Positions 50,549 to 59,174 of a DNA stretch of 64,000 nucleotides are shown here, piece by piece. Under the pieces are notes generated by a model. That model ran no database searches, was not told where the DNA came from, and saw only the letters and a list, made by a program, of their open reading frames with translations. The stretch is from contig CAWFEI010000016.1 in the NCBI GenBank assembly GCA_963814915.1, positions 25,716 through 89,715 of the forward strand. Direction: 5' to 3'. The DNA is from VRUE01 sp963814915. Lineage in GTDB: Bacteria; Actinomycetota; Thermoleophilia; Solirubrobacterales; 70-9. Made by a program: the position numbers and the translations under genes. Every line of letters begins with the position of its first letter. Within the stretch, counting starts at the first letter, position 1.

Positions 50549-50815
50549 ATGGATCTGTCCCCAGTAGCCGCCGCCATCTCCGACGAAGGGATCGAATCTG
50601 CCGGTAAGGCAATCGCCCTCGGTGTGGGCGCCGGCCTCGGCTCGATCGGCGCCGGCATCGGCATCGGCTTCATCTTCGGCAAGGAGATCGAGTCCGTCGC
50701 CCGCCAGCCCGAGATGAAAGACGAGCTCCAGAGCATCCGCTGGCTCGGCTTCGCGCTGACCGAGGCGGTCGCCTTCTACACCTTCATCTTCGGCCTCATC
50801 GCCTTCTTCCTCTAG
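50549..50815 (+). CDS. atpE: ATP synthase F0 subunit c
   Basis: An 88-residue hairpin of two helices. The first carries the glycine-rich packing motif G-V-G-A-G-L-G-S-I-G-A-G-I-G-I-G, the polar loop R-Q-P-E is present, and the ion-carrying carboxylate is Glu72 in A-L-T-E-A-V-A-F-Y. The first helix lacks the Gln/Ser set of sodium-type c-rings, so it is proton-driven. An AAAAGGAG Shine-Dalgarno is present. Confidence 0.96.
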   Translation: MDLSPVAAAISDEGIESAGKAIALGVGAGLGSIGAGIGIGFIFGKEIESVARQPEMKDELQSIRWLGFALTEAVAFYTFIFGLIAFFL

Positions 50816-50824
50816 GCCGGACAC

Positions 50825-51406
50825 GTGGAGCTATTCGGCCACATAGCGGGCTTGATCCCCCTCGCGGCGGAGGTCGCCGAGGAAGAAGGCGGCAGCTTCC
50901 TGGTATCGCCGGGCCTCGGCCTGATGATCTGGACGCTCGTCCTCTTCCTCTTCACCATGTGGGTGTTGAGCAAGGTCGCCTTCCCGAAAATCCAGGCGGC
51001 GCTCGACAAGCGCGCCAAGACGATCGCCGATTCGATCGAGGCGGCCGAACGGCAGCGCAAGGAGTCCGACGAGCTGCTCGAGGAGTACCGCGGCCGGCTG
51101 GCCGAGGCCCGCGAGCAGGCCGACGACATCATGGCCCGGGCACGCAAGGCGGCCGAGACGGCCGAGTCCGAGGCGACCGCCGCGGGCAAGGAGAAACGCG
51201 AGGAGCTGGTCTCCGCGGCGAAGCGCGACATCGAGGCCGAGACGCGGCGCTCGCTGGAGCAGATCCGCCGCGAGGTCGCCGACCTGACCGTGCTCGCCAC
51301 CGAGAAGGTGACCCGCAAGACGCTCACCGCCGATGACCAGCAACGCCTGGTCGAGGAGGCGCTGAGCGAGGTCGACTTCAGCAGCCTCTCGGGGTCGGAG
51401 AACTAG
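50825..51406 (+). CDS. atpF: ATP synthase F0 subunit b
   Basis: A 193-residue protein with one N-terminal membrane helix (about residues 30-52, L-M-I-W-T-L-V-L-F-L-F-T-M-W-V-L) followed by a long charged coiled coil (R-Q-R-K-E-S-D-E-L-L-E-E-Y-R). It is the peripheral stalk that ties F1 to subunit a. GTG 50825 lies nine bases after atpE. Confidence 0.93.
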   Translation: MELFGHIAGLIPLAAEVAEEEGGSFLVSPGLGLMIWTLVLFLFTMWVLSKVAFPKIQAALDKRAKTIADSIEAAERQRKESDELLEEYRGRLAEAREQADDIMARARKAAETAESEATAAGKEKREELVSAAKRDIEAETRRSLEQIRREVADLTVLATEKVTRKTLTADDQQRLVEEALSEVDFSSLSGSEN

Positions 51407-51408
51407 GC

Positions 51409-51942
51409 ATGCAGGACGCGGCTCGCGTATACGCCGAATCGCTCTTCGCAGTCGCGGGCGCGAAGGGCAAGTTCGACGAGGTCGGGGAGAACCTGACCCA
51501 GTTTGCCGACGGCGTCGAGGCGAACCGCGATCTGCAGGTCTTCCTGTTCAGCCCGCATTTCACCTCGGCGGAGAAGTCCGAGGGCCTGCGCCGGGCGATC
51601 GAGGGCGCCGAGCCCGAGTTCGTCAACTTCCTCGAGCTGTTGATCGAGAAGCACCGCATGACCGAGGTATTCCGCATCCGGCGCGAGTTCGAGGAGCTCT
51701 GGAAGCGGGAGCGCCGGCGCATCGACGTGACCGTCACCAGCGCCTCCGAGCTCGACCCCGCGGTGGTCGAGAAGATCGGCGGCGAGATTGAGCGGCAGAC
51801 CGGCCAGAAGGTCGATCTGGCGAGCCGGGTCGACGAGGAGATCCTCGGCGGCATAGTCCTGCAGGTGGGCAACATGGTGCTCGACGCGAGCATCCGCAGT
51901 CGCTTGGAGAAACTTCGAAAGAGCGTCGCCCAGGCGGCGTAA
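51409..51942 (+). CDS. atpH: ATP synthase F1 subunit delta
   Basis: A 177-residue OSCP/delta protein. A-R-V-Y-A-E-S-L-F near the start, the helical N-domain, and the C-terminal V-D-E-E-I-L-G-G-I-V-L-Q-V-G-N-M-V-L-D-A-S are typical. It joins the peripheral stalk to the top of F1. Two bases separate it from atpF. Confidence 0.94.
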   Translation: MQDAARVYAESLFAVAGAKGKFDEVGENLTQFADGVEANRDLQVFLFSPHFTSAEKSEGLRRAIEGAEPEFVNFLELLIEKHRMTEVFRIRREFEELWKRERRRIDVTVTSASELDPAVVEKIGGEIERQTGQKVDLASRVDEEILGGIVLQVGNMVLDASIRSRLEKLRKSVAQAA

Positions 51943-51961
51943 GGAGGAATAGAGCACCCCA

Positions 51962-53542
51962 ATGGAGATCAAGCCCGACGAGATCGCATCGATTCTGCGC
52001 GAGCGGATCGAGGGACTGGACACCGGCAGTGCCGACCTCTCCGAGGTCGGCACCGTGCTGTCCGTCGCCGACGGCATCGCCCGCATCCACGGCCTCGACA
52101 ACTGCATGGCGCTCGAGATGCTCGAGCTGCCGCACGGCGTCACCGGCCTGGCCCTCAACCTCGAGTCCGACAACGTCGGCGCCGTGCTGTTCGGCGAGTG
52201 GGACAAGATCGTCGAGGGCGACACGGTCAAGCGCACCGGCCACCTGCTGCGGATCCCCGTCGGCGACCATCTGCTCGGCCGCCTGGTCGACCCGCTCGGC
52301 CGTCCGCTCGACGACAAGGGCGAGGTCGCGACCGACCAGACCCGCCCGGCGGAGTTCAAAGCGCCCGGCGTAGTCGAGCGCCAGCCGGTCACCGAACCTG
52401 TGCAGACCGGGTTGATGTCGATCGACGGGATGATCCCGATCGGCCGCGGCCAGCGAGAGCTGATCATCGGCGATCGCCAGACCGGCAAGACCGCGATCGC
52501 GATCGACACGATCATCAACAACCGCGACAAGGACATGGTCTGCATCTACGTCGCGATCGGCCAGCGCATGTCGACCGTCGTCCAGCTCAAGGAGGTGCTG
52601 GAGGAGAACGGCGCGATGGAGAACACGATCATCGTCGCCGCGCCCGCCGACGAGGCGGCGCCGATCAAGTTCATCGCCCCCTACGCGGGTTGCGCGATGG
52701 GCGAGCACTTCCTCTACAACGGCAAAGCGGCGCTCTGCGTCTACGACGACCTCACCAAGCACGCCTACGCCTACCGTCAGATGTCGCTGCTGCTGCGGCG
52801 TCCGCCCGGTCGCGAGGCGTACCCCGGCGACGTCTTCTACCTGCACTCACGCCTGCTGGAGCGGGCGGTCAAGCTCAACGACGAGCTCGGCGGCGGCTCG
52901 CTGACGGCGCTGCCGATCATCGAGACCCAGGCCTCCGACGTCTCCGCCTACATCCCGACCAACGTGATCTCGATCACCGACGGTCAGATCTTCCTCGAGT
53001 CCGACCTGTTCAACTCGGGCGTGCGGCCGGCGATCAACGTCGGGATCTCGGTCTCGCGGGTGGGCGGCAACGCGCAGACCAAGGCGATGAAGAAGGTCGC
53101 TGGAAAACTGCGGCTTGAGCTCTCCCAGTACCGTGACCTCGAGGCCTTCGCCCAGTTCGGCTCCGAGCTCGACCCGGAGACTCAAAAAACCCTCAACCGC
53201 GGCGAACGGCTGGTCGAGTTGCTCAAACAGAAGGAGCGCGAACCGCTGGAGATGGCCGACCAGGTCGCCGCGATCTACTCCGGCACCGGCGGCTTCCTCG
53301 ACCGTGTGAAAACCGAGAGGGTAGGCGAGTTTCTGCGCGACTTGAAGATCCGCCTGCACTCCGACAAGGCCGACCTGCTCGGCCGGATCGCCGAGACGGG
53401 CAAGCTCGAGGAGGCCGACGAGGAGGAGCTCGGCAAGGCGATCCGCGAATTCGTCGACGACTTCGGCGCTGACTTCGACGAGTACGGCGACCCGCTCGAG
53501 GCAGGCGAGTCCGACCGGGTCAAGGAGACGGCTGCGGCCTGA
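51962..53542 (+). CDS. atpA: ATP synthase F1 subunit alpha
   Basis: A 526-residue alpha subunit. The P-loop is G-D-R-Q-T-G-K-T at residues 170-177, and the arginine finger lies in the I-S-V-S-R-V-G-G-N-A-Q segment. The C-terminal tail is slightly extended and acidic. It forms the non-catalytic nucleotide sites of the hexamer. A GGAGG Shine-Dalgarno precedes ATG 51962 by about 14 bases. Confidence 0.97.
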   Translation: MEIKPDEIASILRERIEGLDTGSADLSEVGTVLSVADGIARIHGLDNCMALEMLELPHGVTGLALNLESDNVGAVLFGEWDKIVEGDTVKRTGHLLRIPVGDHLLGRLVDPLGRPLDDKGEVATDQTRPAEFKAPGVVERQPVTEPVQTGLMSIDGMIPIGRGQRELIIGDRQTGKTAIAIDTIINNRDKDMVCIYVAIGQRMSTVVQLKEVLEENGAMENTIIVAAPADEAAPIKFIAPYAGCAMGEHFLYNGKAALCVYDDLTKHAYAYRQMSLLLRRPPGREAYPGDVFYLHSRLLERAVKLNDELGGGSLTALPIIETQASDVSAYIPTNVISITDGQIFLESDLFNSGVRPAINVGISVSRVGGNAQTKAMKKVAGKLRLELSQYRDLEAFAQFGSELDPETQKTLNRGERLVELLKQKEREPLEMADQVAAIYSGTGGFLDRVKTERVGEFLRDLKIRLHSDKADLLGRIAETGKLEEADEEELGKAIREFVDDFGADFDEYGDPLEAGESDRVKETAAA

Positions 53543-53548
53543 TCGCGT

Positions 53549-54469
53549 ATGGCTTCCCAGAAGGACGTCAAGAACCGCATCGCCTCGATCAAGAACATCA
53601 ACAAGATCACGCGGGCGATGGAGATGGTCGCGGCGGCGCGGTTGCGCCGCGCCGAGCAACGGATCGAGGCCCTGCGCCCCTATGCGCAGGGGATGCGCAA
53701 GCTGACCCGCCGCGCTGCCGAGCAGGCGGGTGGCATCCCGCGCGTGCCCGTCCTGATCGAGCGCGATGAGGTCAAACGGGTCGGCGTCGTCCTGATCACG
53801 GGCGACCGCGGCCTCGCCGGGGCCTTCAACACGAACGTCCTGCGCGACGGCTTGCGCCTGCGCGACGAGCTGCGCGGGCGGGGGGCGGAGACGTCCTTCT
53901 CCGCCGTCGGCCGCAAGGGCATCTCCGCCCTCACCTTCCGCAAACAGGAGGTGCGCACCTCCTACGCCGGCTTCACGGACCGCCCCGGATTCGCCAACGC
54001 CCGCGAGATCGGCGAGGAGCTGACCGCCCGCTACGTGGACGAAGAGCTGGACCGCGTCGAGCTGGTCTACAACCGCTACGTCTCGCCGCTCACCCAGCAT
54101 GTCTGGCGGCAGACTCTTCTGCCCCTGCAGCAGGCCGACGTGATCGGCGCCGGCGCCGGCGAGGAGGAAGAGGACGCCGAGGAGACCGAGATCGAGAAGG
54201 CCCACAGCGCCGCGCTCTGGGAGTACGAGCCCGAGGCCGAGGTGCTGCTGGCCCAGCTGATCCCCGAGTACGTGAACATCTCCGTCTACCGGGCTCTGCT
54301 GGAGTCCGCCGCCTCCGAGCTCGGGGCGCGGATGACGGCGATGCGTAATGCGGCCGAGAACGCGGAGACGATGATGGACGACCTGACCCTGGAGATGAAC
54401 CGGGCCAGGCAGGCGGAGATCACCCAGGAGATCCTCGAGGTAGTGGCGGGCGCCGAGGCGCTCGGCTAG
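53549..54469 (+). CDS. atpG: ATP synthase F1 subunit gamma
   Basis: A 306-residue central-stalk subunit. The N-terminal coiled coil R-I-A-S-I-K-N-I-N-K-I-T-R-A-M-E-M-V-A and the C-terminal E-L-G-A-R-M-T-A-M-R-N-A-A-E-N-A are conserved. An acidic insertion at about 205-220 (E-E-E-E-D-A-E-E-T-E-I-E-K) lies in the globular part and is longer than usual. Confidence 0.95.
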   Translation: MASQKDVKNRIASIKNINKITRAMEMVAAARLRRAEQRIEALRPYAQGMRKLTRRAAEQAGGIPRVPVLIERDEVKRVGVVLITGDRGLAGAFNTNVLRDGLRLRDELRGRGAETSFSAVGRKGISALTFRKQEVRTSYAGFTDRPGFANAREIGEELTARYVDEELDRVELVYNRYVSPLTQHVWRQTLLPLQQADVIGAGAGEEEEDAEETEIEKAHSAALWEYEPEAEVLLAQLIPEYVNISVYRALLESAASELGARMTAMRNAAENAETMMDDLTLEMNRARQAEITQEILEVVAGAEALG

Positions 54470-54501
54470 AGACTTCAATCAGGAGACGAGAAAAGGAACC
54501 A

Positions 54502-55929
54502 ATGGCTGACACGAACGGAACGAATGTGGGACGGGTCGAGCAGGTGACCGGCGTCGTCGTCGACGCCGTGTTCCCCGACCAGCTGCCGGGGATCTACTCC
54601 GCGGTGCGGATCGAGATGGCCGGCGACGACGACCGCGAGGCGACCGAGCTGGTCTGCGAGGTGCAGCAGCACCTCGGCGACGACCGGGTGCGCACCGTGG
54701 CGATGGACGCCACCGACGGCCTGCAGCGCGGCGACAAGGTGATCGACACCGGGGCGCCGATCACCGTCCCGGTCGGCGACGCCACGCTGGGCCGGATCTT
54801 CAACCTGCTCGGCGAGCCGATCGACAACGGCGAGCCGGTCCAGAGCGACGAGCGCTGGCCGATCCACCGTCCCGCGCCGGAAGCCTCCGACCTGGCGCCC
54901 ACCCAGGAGATCCTCGAGACGGGGATCAAGGTCATCGACCTGCTCGCGCCCTACGCCAAGGGCGGCAAGGTCGGGCTGTTCGGTGGCGCCGGCGTCGGCA
55001 AGACCGTTCTGATCCAGGAGCTGATCCGCTCGATCGCCGAGGAGCATGAGGGCCTCTCCGCCTTCTGCGGCGTCGGCGAGCGCTCGCGCGAGGGCAACGA
55101 CCTCTGGCTCGAGATGAAAGAGTCGGGCGTAATCGACAAAACAATGCTCGTCTTCGGCCAGATGAATGAGCCCCCCGGCGCGCGCCTGCGCGTCGCCCTC
55201 TCCGGCCTGACGATGGCCGAGTACTACCGCGAGCAGGGTGGCCAGGACGTGCTGCTGTTCATCGACAACATCTTCCGCTTCGTCCAGGCGGGCTCCGAGG
55301 TCTCGGCGCTGCTGGGGCGGATGCCCTCCGCGGTCGGCTACCAGCCGACGCTCGAGACCGAGATGGGCGAATTGCAGGAGCGGATCACCTCGACAGAGCG
55401 CGGTTCGGTCACCTCGGTGCAGGCCGTCTACGTCCCGGCCGACGACTTCACCGACCCGGCGCCGGCCTCGGTGTTCGCCCACCTCAACGCGACCACGGCG
55501 CTCTCTCGCTCGATCTCTGAGAAAGGGATCTACCCCGCGGTCGACCCGCTCGACTCGAGCTCGACGATCCTCAAGCCCGACGTCGTCGGCGAGGACCACT
55601 ACCGGACCGCGACCGACGTCCAGGAGGTGCTGCAGCGCTACAAGGAGCTGCAGGACATCATCGCGATCCTCGGCATCGACGAGCTCTCCGACGAGGACAA
55701 GCAGACGGTCTCGCGGGCGCGCAAGATTGAGCGCTTCCTCTCGCAGCCGTTCTTCGTCGCCGAACAGTTCACCGGCCGGGCCGGTGAGTTCGTGCCGGTC
55801 TCCGAGACCGTGCGCGGCTTCCGCGAGATTCTCGACGGCGAGCACGACGACCTGCCCGAGGGTGCTTTCTACATGCAGGGCTCGATCGATCAGGTCACCG
55901 AGAACGCCGGCTCGGCGGCGGCCGCGTAG
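54502..55929 (+). CDS. atpD: ATP synthase F1 subunit beta
   Basis: A 475-residue catalytic subunit. The P-loop is G-G-A-G-V-G-K-T at residues 161-168; the catalytic Glu is in G-V-G-E-R-S-R-E-G-N-D-L, and the DELSEED-loop region reads I-D-E-L-S-D-E-D-K. It carries the three ATP-making sites. Shine-Dalgarno AAAAGGA upstream of ATG 54502. Confidence 0.97.
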   Translation: MADTNGTNVGRVEQVTGVVVDAVFPDQLPGIYSAVRIEMAGDDDREATELVCEVQQHLGDDRVRTVAMDATDGLQRGDKVIDTGAPITVPVGDATLGRIFNLLGEPIDNGEPVQSDERWPIHRPAPEASDLAPTQEILETGIKVIDLLAPYAKGGKVGLFGGAGVGKTVLIQELIRSIAEEHEGLSAFCGVGERSREGNDLWLEMKESGVIDKTMLVFGQMNEPPGARLRVALSGLTMAEYYREQGGQDVLLFIDNIFRFVQAGSEVSALLGRMPSAVGYQPTLETEMGELQERITSTERGSVTSVQAVYVPADDFTDPAPASVFAHLNATTALSRSISEKGIYPAVDPLDSSSTILKPDVVGEDHYRTATDVQEVLQRYKELQDIIAILGIDELSDEDKQTVSRARKIERFLSQPFFVAEQFTGRAGEFVPVSETVRGFREILDGEHDDLPEGAFYMQGSIDQVTENAGSAAAA

Positions 55930-55938
55930 GAGCTCGGT

Positions 55939-56352
55939 TTGGCCGGCGAAAGCAAATTCGAGGTCGAGGTCCTCACCCCCGAGGGTGAGGTCTTCAGCGG
56001 CGAGGTGAGACAGGTTTCGACCAGGACCGCGGTTGGCGAGATCGGCATCCTCGCCAACCACGCCCCGCTGCTCGCCTCGCTGCGCCCGGCCGAGCTGCGC
56101 CTGCACCTGGACGGCTCGGAGACGCGCCGTTACGCGCAGGCGCATGGCTGGCTGCAGGTCTTCGGCAACCACGCCCGGCTGCTGCTCGAGGAGGCGATCG
56201 CCCCCGAGGACCTCGACACCGGCGTGCTCAAAGAGCAACTTGCCGACGCCGACCAGCGCCTTGCCGAGTCCGAGGAGGGCAGCGGCAAGCGGGCGCGGGC
56301 ACAGAAAGACCACGACCGGACCGAAGCGTTCCTAGCGATAGCCCAGGGGTGA
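55939..56352 (+). CDS. atpC: ATP synthase F1 subunit epsilon
   Basis: A 137-residue epsilon subunit. The beta-sandwich has V-L-T-P-E-G-E-V-F-S-G-E-V and G-E-I-G-I-L-A-N-H-A-P-L-L-A. The C-terminal helical arm that can inhibit ATP hydrolysis is present. TTG 55939 starts ten bases after the atpD stop and fits the normal beginning. It is the last gene of the operon. Confidence 0.93.
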   Translation: MAGESKFEVEVLTPEGEVFSGEVRQVSTRTAVGEIGILANHAPLLASLRPAELRLHLDGSETRRYAQAHGWLQVFGNHARLLLEEAIAPEDLDTGVLKEQLADADQRLAESEEGSGKRARAQKDHDRTEAFLAIAQG

Positions 56353-56372
56353 GGACCCTCACGCCCGGCGCA

Positions 56373-56410
56373 TCCGACTTTGATGTTGCTATAGCGACCT
56401 CAAAGTCGGA
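56373..56410. repeat. Nested 38-nt palindrome after the atp operon
   Basis: TCCGACTTTGA (56373-56383) and TCAAAGTCGGA (56400-56410) are perfect 11-bp arms. The 16 bases between them contain GTTGCTA-TAGCGAC, itself a palindrome with one G-T pair. The whole is nearly symmetric with almost no loop, unlike a normal terminator. It lies just upstream of the TAGGAT box of the next gene. Confidence 0.85.
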
Positions 56411-56422
56411 AACGGCGATTCG

Positions 56423-56428
56423 TAGGAT
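56423..56428 (+). promoter_or_regulatory. Probable leaderless -10 box of the M20 peptidase gene
   Basis: TAGGAT lies six bases before ATG 56435, with no Shine-Dalgarno. The palindrome at 56373-56410 covers the -30 to -55 zone and could be an operator. Confidence 0.45.
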
Positions 56429-56434
56429 TCGCCG

Positions 56435-57523
56435 ATGAGTGACGAGCTTGTTCCCCTGGCGACGCAGCTGATCGCCTACGACACGTCTGAGCCGGATGGG
56501 GTGCTTGAAGCTGCCGGGTTCGTCAAAGGCTGGCTGGAGGCACGGGGGATCGAGGCGAGCAGCGAGGAGTGCCGCGGCCTACCTGTGTTGACCGCCGAAG
56601 TGGGGCCCGACGACGCGCCGACGGTGGTCCTGCACGGGCACCTCGATGTCGTGCCGGGGCGGGCCGGCCAGTTCGACCCGCGCGTCGAGGGCGACCGGCT
56701 CTACGGCCGTGGCGCTTATGACATGAAGGGCGGCCTTGCGGCGATGCTGGCGACCACGGCGGCAATGCGCGACAGCGAGCGCGTCCGGGTGCGGCTCGGG
56801 ATCGTCGGCGACGAGGAGTCCGAGGAGGAGGCCGACCGCGGCACCGACCACCTGGTCGACGGCGGCTTCGTTGGCGACTTCGCGATCACGGGCGAGCCGA
56901 CCGACCTGCAGATCGGTGTCGAGGCCAAGGGGGTGCTGGCGCTGCGCCTCGAGGTCAGCGGCGTGGCCGCCCACGGGGCCACTCCCTGGCTCGGCGACAA
57001 CGCCGTTCTCAAGGCGCATGACGTTTTCCGCAGTATCGAGTCGCTACCTTTCGCAAGGCACAGTTCGGAGCTGTTCGACCGCCCCTCGATCAACCTAGGC
57101 AGGATCCTGGGCGGCGACGCGCTCAACAAGGTGCCCGACCGATGCGTGATCGACGTCGACATCCGCTACCTGCCCGATCAGGATCCCGACGTCATCGTGG
57201 CGCAGATTCGCGGCCTGCCCGACGCCGAGGCGACGCCCCTGTTCTCGCGCCCGCCGGCGGTCGTCGACCGCAACTCGCCCTTCGTCCGCGGTCTGCGCGA
57301 GGCGGCCTCGGCCTACCACGGGGGGGAGCCGATGAGCGTCGGTCGCGACGGCGCCTCCGACGCCGTTTCCTTCCTGCGGGTGGGCGTGCCTGCGGTCGAG
57401 TTCGGCCCGACCGGCGAAGGGCACCACGGGCCCGAGGAGTGGGTCTCGGTCGACTCGCTGCGCGCCTACCGGCAGACGCTCGAGCAGTTTCTGCGGGCGA
57501 TCCCGGAGCGGCTCGAAGGTTGA
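56435..57523 (+). CDS. M20-family metallopeptidase/deacylase
   Basis: A 362-residue M20 protein (ArgE/DapE-like). V-L-H-G-H-L-D-V-V-P-G holds the first metal His and catalytic Asp; G-R-G-A-Y-D-M-K-G-G the bridging Asp; G-D-E-E-S-E-E-E the catalytic Glu; and E-F-G-P-T-G-E-G-H-H-G the last His. The dimerisation domain is at about 170-280. It hydrolyses an amide such as N-acetylornithine, succinyl-diaminopimelate or a peptide; the exact substrate is not clear. Confidence 0.87.
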   Translation: MSDELVPLATQLIAYDTSEPDGVLEAAGFVKGWLEARGIEASSEECRGLPVLTAEVGPDDAPTVVLHGHLDVVPGRAGQFDPRVEGDRLYGRGAYDMKGGLAAMLATTAAMRDSERVRVRLGIVGDEESEEEADRGTDHLVDGGFVGDFAITGEPTDLQIGVEAKGVLALRLEVSGVAAHGATPWLGDNAVLKAHDVFRSIESLPFARHSSELFDRPSINLGRILGGDALNKVPDRCVIDVDIRYLPDQDPDVIVAQIRGLPDAEATPLFSRPPAVVDRNSPFVRGLREAASAYHGGEPMSVGRDGASDAVSFLRVGVPAVEFGPTGEGHHGPEEWVSVDSLRAYRQTLEQFLRAIPERLEG

Positions 57524-57533
57524 GCCCCGGGCG

Positions 57534-59174
57534 ATGATCGAGCAGCCGTTCAAGAAGCCGCCGCCCGAGGGCGACCATGAGCCGCCGCCGAAGCGCAAGC
57601 GCTACTGGTGGCGCTTCAGCCTCGCCTCGGTCGTGATCGTCAGCGTCGTCGCGGCGGCGACGGCGGCGAGCATCCTGCTCTACGTGGGCAGCATCGCGAC
57701 GGCGCTCTCGCACAACAACGTGCTGCGCAACAAAGTCGAGCGCTTCCTCAAGCAGACCAACGGCGGGGAACCCGAGAACATCGTCATCCTCGGCTCCGAC
57801 AAGCGGGCCAACGAACCAGAAGACCCAGGGCGCTCGGACACGACCCTGCTGCTCCGCCTCGACCCCGACCAGAACGCGATCGCGCTGATGTCGATCCCGC
57901 GCGACCTCAAGGTCGAAATACCCGGTTACGGCACCGGCAAGTTCAACGAAGCGTATTCCTACGGCGGCCCGAAGCTGGCGCTGCAGGTGGTCAGGGAACT
58001 GACCGGGCTGCCGATCAACCACGTCGTCAACGTCGACTATCTCGGCTTCGTCCGCGCCGTCGATGCGATCGACTGCGTCTACGTGGACATCGACCGGCGC
58101 TACTACCACTCCAACGTCGGCCTGCCGCCGTCCGAGCAGTACGCCGAAATCAACGTCCAGCCGGGCTACCAGTTGCTCTGCGGGAAGAAAGCCCTGCAGT
58201 ACGTGCGCTACCGCCACACCGACACCGACCTGGTTCGCGCGGCGCGCCAGCAGGACTTCCTCAGCGCCGCCCGCCAGCGGGTGCCGATCGGCGACCTCGT
58301 CCTCGGCCGCAACGACCTGATCGACATCTTCACCGAGTACACGACCTCCGACATCAGCGACAAGGAGACGATGCTGCAGGTGCTGAAGCTCTTCATCGCC
58401 TCGCGCAACGCATCGATCAAGGAGGTCCACTTCCCGGCCGAACTGGGGCCGAGCTTCGTCTACGCATCGCAGGGCGCGATCGACGAAGCCGTCAACAAGT
58501 TTCTCGGGATCGAAGCCAGCGGCGGCCCGCGCGGCTCGCTCGAAGGCAGCGAAAGCGGCGGCAAGAAGAAGGCGAAGAAGGGCAAGAAGGGCAAGAAGAA
58601 GGCGAAGAAGAAGAAGCGCAAGCCGAAGCCGAAGCTGGAACTGCAGCCGCCGGGCAGTGACGGCCTCGTGCCCGCCGCCGAAGCCGGTGAGCTGGAGGCG
58701 AAGACGGTGGCGCGCAAGGTCGGCCACGGCTTCCCGATTTTCTACCCGGCGCGGCTGCCCTCCGGCGCCGCCTACGTCGAAAGCAACTCCTATCTGCACG
58801 TCCAGGACCCGCGCTTCTACCACTTCAAAGACACTGAGGGCCGCCGCCACGCCGCCTACCGGATGACGCTCTTTCTCGAACTCCCGGACGGGACCCATTA
58901 CTTCGGAGTGCAGGGGATAAAGGGTTGGCAGGACCCGCCGATCCTCTCCAATCCGAGCCTGACCAAGACGATCCACGGTCGCGATTACGACATCTACGTC
59001 GACGGCGACAGGGTCAAACTCGTGGCCTGGCGGCGCGGCGACAACGTCTACTGGGTCTCCAACAGCCTGCTGCAGTCGCTGACCAACGACCAGATGGTCG
59101 GCATGGCGCGCTCGGCACGGGTGATAATCCCCAACCGCAAGCCAAAGCAAAAGCGAGGGAGCGCGCAACCATGA
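57534..59174 (+). CDS. LytR-CpsA-Psr family glycan ligase with lysine-rich linker
   Basis: A 546-residue membrane-anchored protein. A cytoplasmic tail, one membrane helix (about 30-52), the LCP domain (about 80-300) with R-S-D-T-T-L-L-L-R, M-S-I-P-R-D-L-K-V and Q-Y-V-R-Y-R-H-T-D-T-D-L-V-R-A-A-R-Q-Q, then a linker at about 342-365 made almost only of Lys with Ala/Gly, and a C-terminal domain (about 395-530) of unknown fold. LCP enzymes attach undecaprenyl-linked glycans to peptidoglycan. It overlaps ugd by four bases. Confidence 0.9.
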   Translation: MIEQPFKKPPPEGDHEPPPKRKRYWWRFSLASVVIVSVVAAATAASILLYVGSIATALSHNNVLRNKVERFLKQTNGGEPENIVILGSDKRANEPEDPGRSDTTLLLRLDPDQNAIALMSIPRDLKVEIPGYGTGKFNEAYSYGGPKLALQVVRELTGLPINHVVNVDYLGFVRAVDAIDCVYVDIDRRYYHSNVGLPPSEQYAEINVQPGYQLLCGKKALQYVRYRHTDTDLVRAARQQDFLSAARQRVPIGDLVLGRNDLIDIFTEYTTSDISDKETMLQVLKLFIASRNASIKEVHFPAELGPSFVYASQGAIDEAVNKFLGIEASGGPRGSLEGSESGGKKKAKKGKKGKKKAKKKKRKPKPKLELQPPGSDGLVPAAEAGELEAKTVARKVGHGFPIFYPARLPSGAAYVESNSYLHVQDPRFYHFKDTEGRRHAAYRMTLFLELPDGTHYFGVQGIKGWQDPPILSNPSLTKTIHGRDYDIYVDGDRVKLVAWRRGDNVYWVSNSLLQSLTNDQMVGMARSARVIIPNRKPKQKRGSAQP

